A DNA stretch of 64,000 nucleotides from the NCBI RefSeq assembly GCF_000376385.1, contig NZ_AQWN01000003.1, forward strand, positions 62,001-126,000, read 5' to 3'. Of this stretch, positions 61,332-64,000 are shown piece after piece. Position numbers and translations under genes: made by a program. Source of the stretch: Desulfurispora thermophila DSM 16022 (GTDB taxonomy: Bacteria > Bacillota > Desulfotomaculia > Desulfotomaculales > Desulfurisporaceae). Under the pieces are notes generated by a model. It worked only from the letters and a program-made list of their open reading frames with translations. It ran no database searches and was not told the DNA's origin. How positions within the stretch are numbered: position 1 is the first letter of the stretch; every line of letters starts with the position of its first letter.

Positions 61332-62165
61332 ATGACAAGAACCAAGGGCAAGAGAGGGGCTACGCAGGAAGTAAACACCATTCAATCAGTGGAAAGGGCA
61401 ATTAAGATCCTGGAGTATCTGTGTCGTGGCTCGTCTTCCCTTTCTGAGCTCAGCCGGGAACTGGGGCTTCATAAAAGTACTGCTTTTGGATTACTGCAAA
61501 CTCTAGCAAAACACAACTATGTACACCAGGAGATTAATACGGGTCGGTACCGGTTGGGTTATCGAGTTTTAGCTTTAGGTGGGGCTTTTCTCGAGCACTG
61601 TGATCTGCGTGAAATCGTCTCTCCTTATTTACAGCAACTGTTGGATGAACATGGGGAAACTGTGCACCTGGTGATTATGGACGATGGCCAAGTGGTTTAT
61701 GTGGACAAAATCGATAGCCCGCAATCCATCCGTATGGTCTCCCGTATTGGAAGACGGTTGCCTGCCCATTGTACTGGTGTCGGAAAGGCTATTCTGGCCT
61801 ATCTTCCTGAGGAAAAGGTGCAGGCCATTGTTAAAAAGCGTGGGCTACCCAGGTTTACTGCCAACACTATCACTACCTGGGAAGAACTGTGCGCGGAACT
61901 GGCTCGAATCCGGGACGAAGGGGTATCCTATGACCGGGAAGAAATTGAAGATGGACTACGTTGTGTAGCGGCACCAATTATTGGTTACGGTCAATATCCG
62001 GTGGGGGCAATCAGCGTTTCTGGTCCGGCTTCACGGATGACGGAAGAGAAAATGTCCAATATCGCTGGTTCCCTTAAAATGGTAGTCAAAGAGATATCCC
62101 GCCAGATAGGCGCAGGTGTCGAGCCTAATGCTAGTCCACATTTAGACATAAAAATTAGATCTTGA
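61332..62165 (+). CDS. IclR family transcriptional regulator
   Basis: A 277-residue regulator. The N-terminal winged helix is seen in 'TIQSVERAIKILEYL' and 'SLSELSRELGLHKSTAFGLLQTLAKHNYV'; the C-terminal effector domain has 'HCTGVGKAILAYLPEE', 'DREEIEDGLRCVAAPI' and 'VGAISVSGPASRM'. GAAAGGAGA precedes the ATG. It lies 42 bases before the creatinase-like gene, which it probably controls along with the genes after it. Confidence 0.92.
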   Translation: MTRTKGKRGATQEVNTIQSVERAIKILEYLCRGSSSLSELSRELGLHKSTAFGLLQTLAKHNYVHQEINTGRYRLGYRVLALGGAFLEHCDLREIVSPYLQQLLDEHGETVHLVIMDDGQVVYVDKIDSPQSIRMVSRIGRRLPAHCTGVGKAILAYLPEEKVQAIVKKRGLPRFTANTITTWEELCAELARIRDEGVSYDREEIEDGLRCVAAPIIGYGQYPVGAISVSGPASRMTEEKMSNIAGSLKMVVKEISRQIGAGVEPNASPHLDIKIRS

Positions 62166-62207
62166 ATGGCTGAAGACGGTTTTTGTTAGTTTTTAGGGGG
62201 AGTAAGA

Positions 62208-63350
62208 TTGTCTATTTCAGTACAAACTGGTGGTTGGGGATTACATCCAGAGGAGCGGTGGCGGCGTTTCAGGGCTGTACAGAAACATTTGATGGAGCGG
62301 GAGATCGATTTTCTATTGGTGGTGGGGCGGGAAAATCTGATTTATTTCACCGGCACTACTCAGATTGAGTGTGCGGCAATGATTATTCCGGCGCGAGAAG
62401 AACCGCTGTTGGTTGCTTTATGGTTGGATGCACCCTATTTAAAAGAAATAACCGGTTTAACGGTTGAGAGCTATGTATTCCCGCAGGAAAATCTGGGCCA
62501 GCGGATAGCCCGAATTATCCGGCGCCTGGGCTACCAGCGACCGACCATTGGTTTTGAGAAGTATTTTGTTGAGTTTAGCGTCTTTGATGTCTTGCGGCAG
62601 GAGTTTCCCGCTGCTAGGTTAGCGGGGGCAGGTGATATTCTCTATCGTGTACGCTCAGTAAAGAGCGGAGAAGAGATCAAAGCCATTCGCCAGGCCTGCC
62701 GACTGGTGGTTGTTGGAATGGAGGCCGCCGTACGGGTTATACGAGCTGGGGTCACCGAATTAGATGTGTTGGCTGAAGCAGAGTACAAGATGTTACGTTG
62801 TGGTTCCGGTGGTTCACCTTTCCGGCCTCAGGTGGTGGCCGGAGAACGAACTTTGCTTACCCACCCCTGCGCTTCTAACCGCTCCATTCAAGAAGGGGAA
62901 GTAGTTGTGGTGCACCTCGGCGCCACCTGGAATGGTTACTGTGCTAAGATGTGTCGCACTGTGGCGGTGGGTGATATACCGGAAAGTCAACTGTCATGCT
63001 TTGAACTTATCCGGCAGGCGCAGGATGCAGCTATTAATTCTCTAAGGCCGGGAGTTAGAGCTTCTCAAGTGGACGCGGCAGCTAGAGAAATTGTCGCTTC
63101 GGCGGGATACGAAAGATATTACCTCTCCAACGTGGGTTACGGTGTAGGGTTAAGGCAAAGCGAGTTTTATCCCATTATCGGCAAAAATAGCCAGGATGAA
63201 ATTCAGGCCGGCATGGTGGTAGACTTGTTGCTCCCAACAATTTACCTCCAAGGGTATGGTGGGCCACGCCTTACGGACTGTGTGCTTGTCACCGAATCGG
63301 GGCCAGAATTACTTACCGATTATCCCAGAGAGTTGATCCTGGCAGGTTGA
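62208..63350 (+). CDS. Creatinase-like M24 protein lacking metal ligands
   Basis: A 380-residue 'pita-bread' protein with an N-terminal creatinase-type domain and a C-terminal M24 domain. Compared with the intact enzyme at 32007, each metal ligand is replaced: 'TMDFGA' reads 'VVHLGA', 'YCSDMTRT' reads 'YCAKMCRT', 'GTGHGVG' reads 'NVGYGVG', 'VTVEPGIYL' reads 'DLLLPTIYL' and 'RIEDMVLV' reads 'RLTDCVLV'. A histidine in 'LTHPCASNR' lies where creatinase has its catalytic one. This points to a metal-independent hydrolase of the creatinase/ectoine-hydrolase kind. GGGGGAGTAAG precedes the TTG start. Confidence 0.82.
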   Translation: MSISVQTGGWGLHPEERWRRFRAVQKHLMEREIDFLLVVGRENLIYFTGTTQIECAAMIIPAREEPLLVALWLDAPYLKEITGLTVESYVFPQENLGQRIARIIRRLGYQRPTIGFEKYFVEFSVFDVLRQEFPAARLAGAGDILYRVRSVKSGEEIKAIRQACRLVVVGMEAAVRVIRAGVTELDVLAEAEYKMLRCGSGGSPFRPQVVAGERTLLTHPCASNRSIQEGEVVVVHLGATWNGYCAKMCRTVAVGDIPESQLSCFELIRQAQDAAINSLRPGVRASQVDAAAREIVASAGYERYYLSNVGYGVGLRQSEFYPIIGKNSQDEIQAGMVVDLLLPTIYLQGYGGPRLTDCVLVTESGPELLTDYPRELILAG

Positions 63351-63480
63351 ATTTTTATCTCTCTTCTTTAAAACACAATTTTTTAATGACTTCAAGAAGG
63401 AATTTATAAATAAAGGGAGAATTTATCGTTCTATAAAGACGTATTGCATTTGATAATGTCAAACAAAGGAGGGATGAGTC

Positions 63481-64000
63481 TTGCGCGCGGTAACCTTATG
63501 CGCGGTAGTGGATGTGGATAAATGCAAGGGCTGCACACGCTGTGAAAGGGTTTGCCCGGTGCTGGCCATTAAGGTGAAAAGCAAAAAAGCAGTGGTAGAT
63601 GTGGAAAACTGTCTGGGTTGTGCTAACTGTGAGCAGCGCTGTCCGGAAATGGCCATCACTATGGTCCACCTTGAACAGTCGCGGATAGTACAGGAGAGCC
63701 TGGCGGAGGTAGATATGGCGGCTGTCATTGATCTATGCCGTAGGGCGCATCTGCATCCCAAGCAGATTATCTGCTACTGTACAGCTACCAGGGCCGAGGA
63801 AGTGGCTGCGGCGATACTTAAGGGAGCTAAATCACCGGAAGAGATCTCACGGCGCACGGGTGTGCGTACCGGGTGCAAGGTGGAATGCATCCAGCCGGTA
63901 TTGCGGTTGCTGCATGCAGCGGGAATTACACCGGAGCGGCCTGCCAGAGGTTATCAATGGTATGGCTTGACGCCTACGGTTTGGGATATTCCGGAAGAGG
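63481..64000 (+). CDS. Ferredoxin with C-terminal BFD-like [2Fe-2S] domain (partial)
   Basis: The first 173 residues of an electron-transfer protein, cut by the window end. Two [4Fe-4S] motifs are present: C15, C18, C21, C25 ('CKGCTRCERVCP') and 'CLGCANCEQRCP'. A BFD-like [2Fe-2S] region follows, with 'ICYCTATRAEEV' and 'RTGCKVECIQP'. TTG 63481 lies 7 bases after AAAGGAGGG. Proteins of this kind serve FAD-dependent amino-acid or sarcosine-type dehydrogenases, often as the next gene; that gene is outside the window. Confidence 0.8.
   Translation, partial: MRAVTLCAVVDVDKCKGCTRCERVCPVLAIKVKSKKAVVDVENCLGCANCEQRCPEMAITMVHLEQSRIVQESLAEVDMAAVIDLCRRAHLHPKQIICYCTATRAEEVAAAILKGAKSPEEISRRTGVRTGCKVECIQPVLRLLHAAGITPERPARGYQWYGLTPTVWDIPEE

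Overview
The window reads as chromosomal DNA of a GC-rich, endospore-forming anaerobic clostridium, most like the Desulfotomaculum/Pelotomaculum group (Peptococcaceae). The reasons are a complete spoIIIAA-AH operon, frequent TTG and GTG starts behind strong AGGAGG ribosome sites, a Rex repressor, [FeFe]-hydrogenase maturases, a siroheme-dependent (Ahb) heme pathway and a selenocysteine tRNA. This placement is inferred from gene content; no database was searched.

Layout. 1-4870: end of coaBC; a minus-strand NUDIX / thioredoxin-like / CGGC operon; a candidate selenoprotein gene with one in-frame TGA; a zinc-ribbon gene; an L,D-transpeptidase; an MFS exporter; selC (tRNA-Sec). 4880-15838: a polyprenyl synthase followed by one long tetrapyrrole operon (precorrin-2 dehydrogenase, hemA, hemC, cobA-hemD, ahbC, hemB, ahbD, ahbA, ahbB, hemL) that carries glutamyl-tRNA to heme via siroheme. 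15842-23410: a NuoE-like protein, then the hydrogenase maturation set (TM1266-like regulator, aspartate ammonia-lyase, hydF, hydE, hydG) and rex. 23521-30038: YjbQ, a MoxR ATPase divergent from an unknown gene and a VWA protein, then two identical tRNA-Leu genes bracketing an orphan DNA adenine methylase, and two small genes. 30089-34237: tldE-like, aroQ, pepQ-like, efp and a CD1247-domain protein. 34464-36149: CoA-disulfide reductase with rhodanese. 36341-41699: spoIIIAA-AH. 41819-47633: adenylate kinase, a methyltransferase, an MTAP-family phosphorylase, copA and copZ. 47794-51750: queuosine precursor and GTP cyclohydrolase genes, a YpmA-family gene and surE.

From about 51780 to 60735 base composition drops sharply (AT-rich) and the content becomes catabolic. 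A sigma-54 activator, a DUF917 protein and a degenerate HyuA-like protein run leftward. Diverging from them, behind a near-consensus sigma-54 promoter, are an NCS1 permease, a second DUF917 protein, an intact HyuA and a hydantoin/Asp-Glu racemase. A decayed mobile-element region follows, then an IclR regulator, a creatinase-like protein that has lost all M24 metal ligands, and the start of a ferredoxin/BFD electron-transfer protein cut by the window end. Together these look like an acquired module for importing and opening a hydantoin-like or creatinine/creatine-like nitrogen compound; the substrate is not determined by the sequence.

The observations I rate highest are the TGA-containing gene near selC, the paralogous degenerate DUF917-HyuA pair beside the sigma-54 activator, the metal-ligand-free creatinase-like protein, and a family of palindromic intergenic elements (16915, 43362, 47325).
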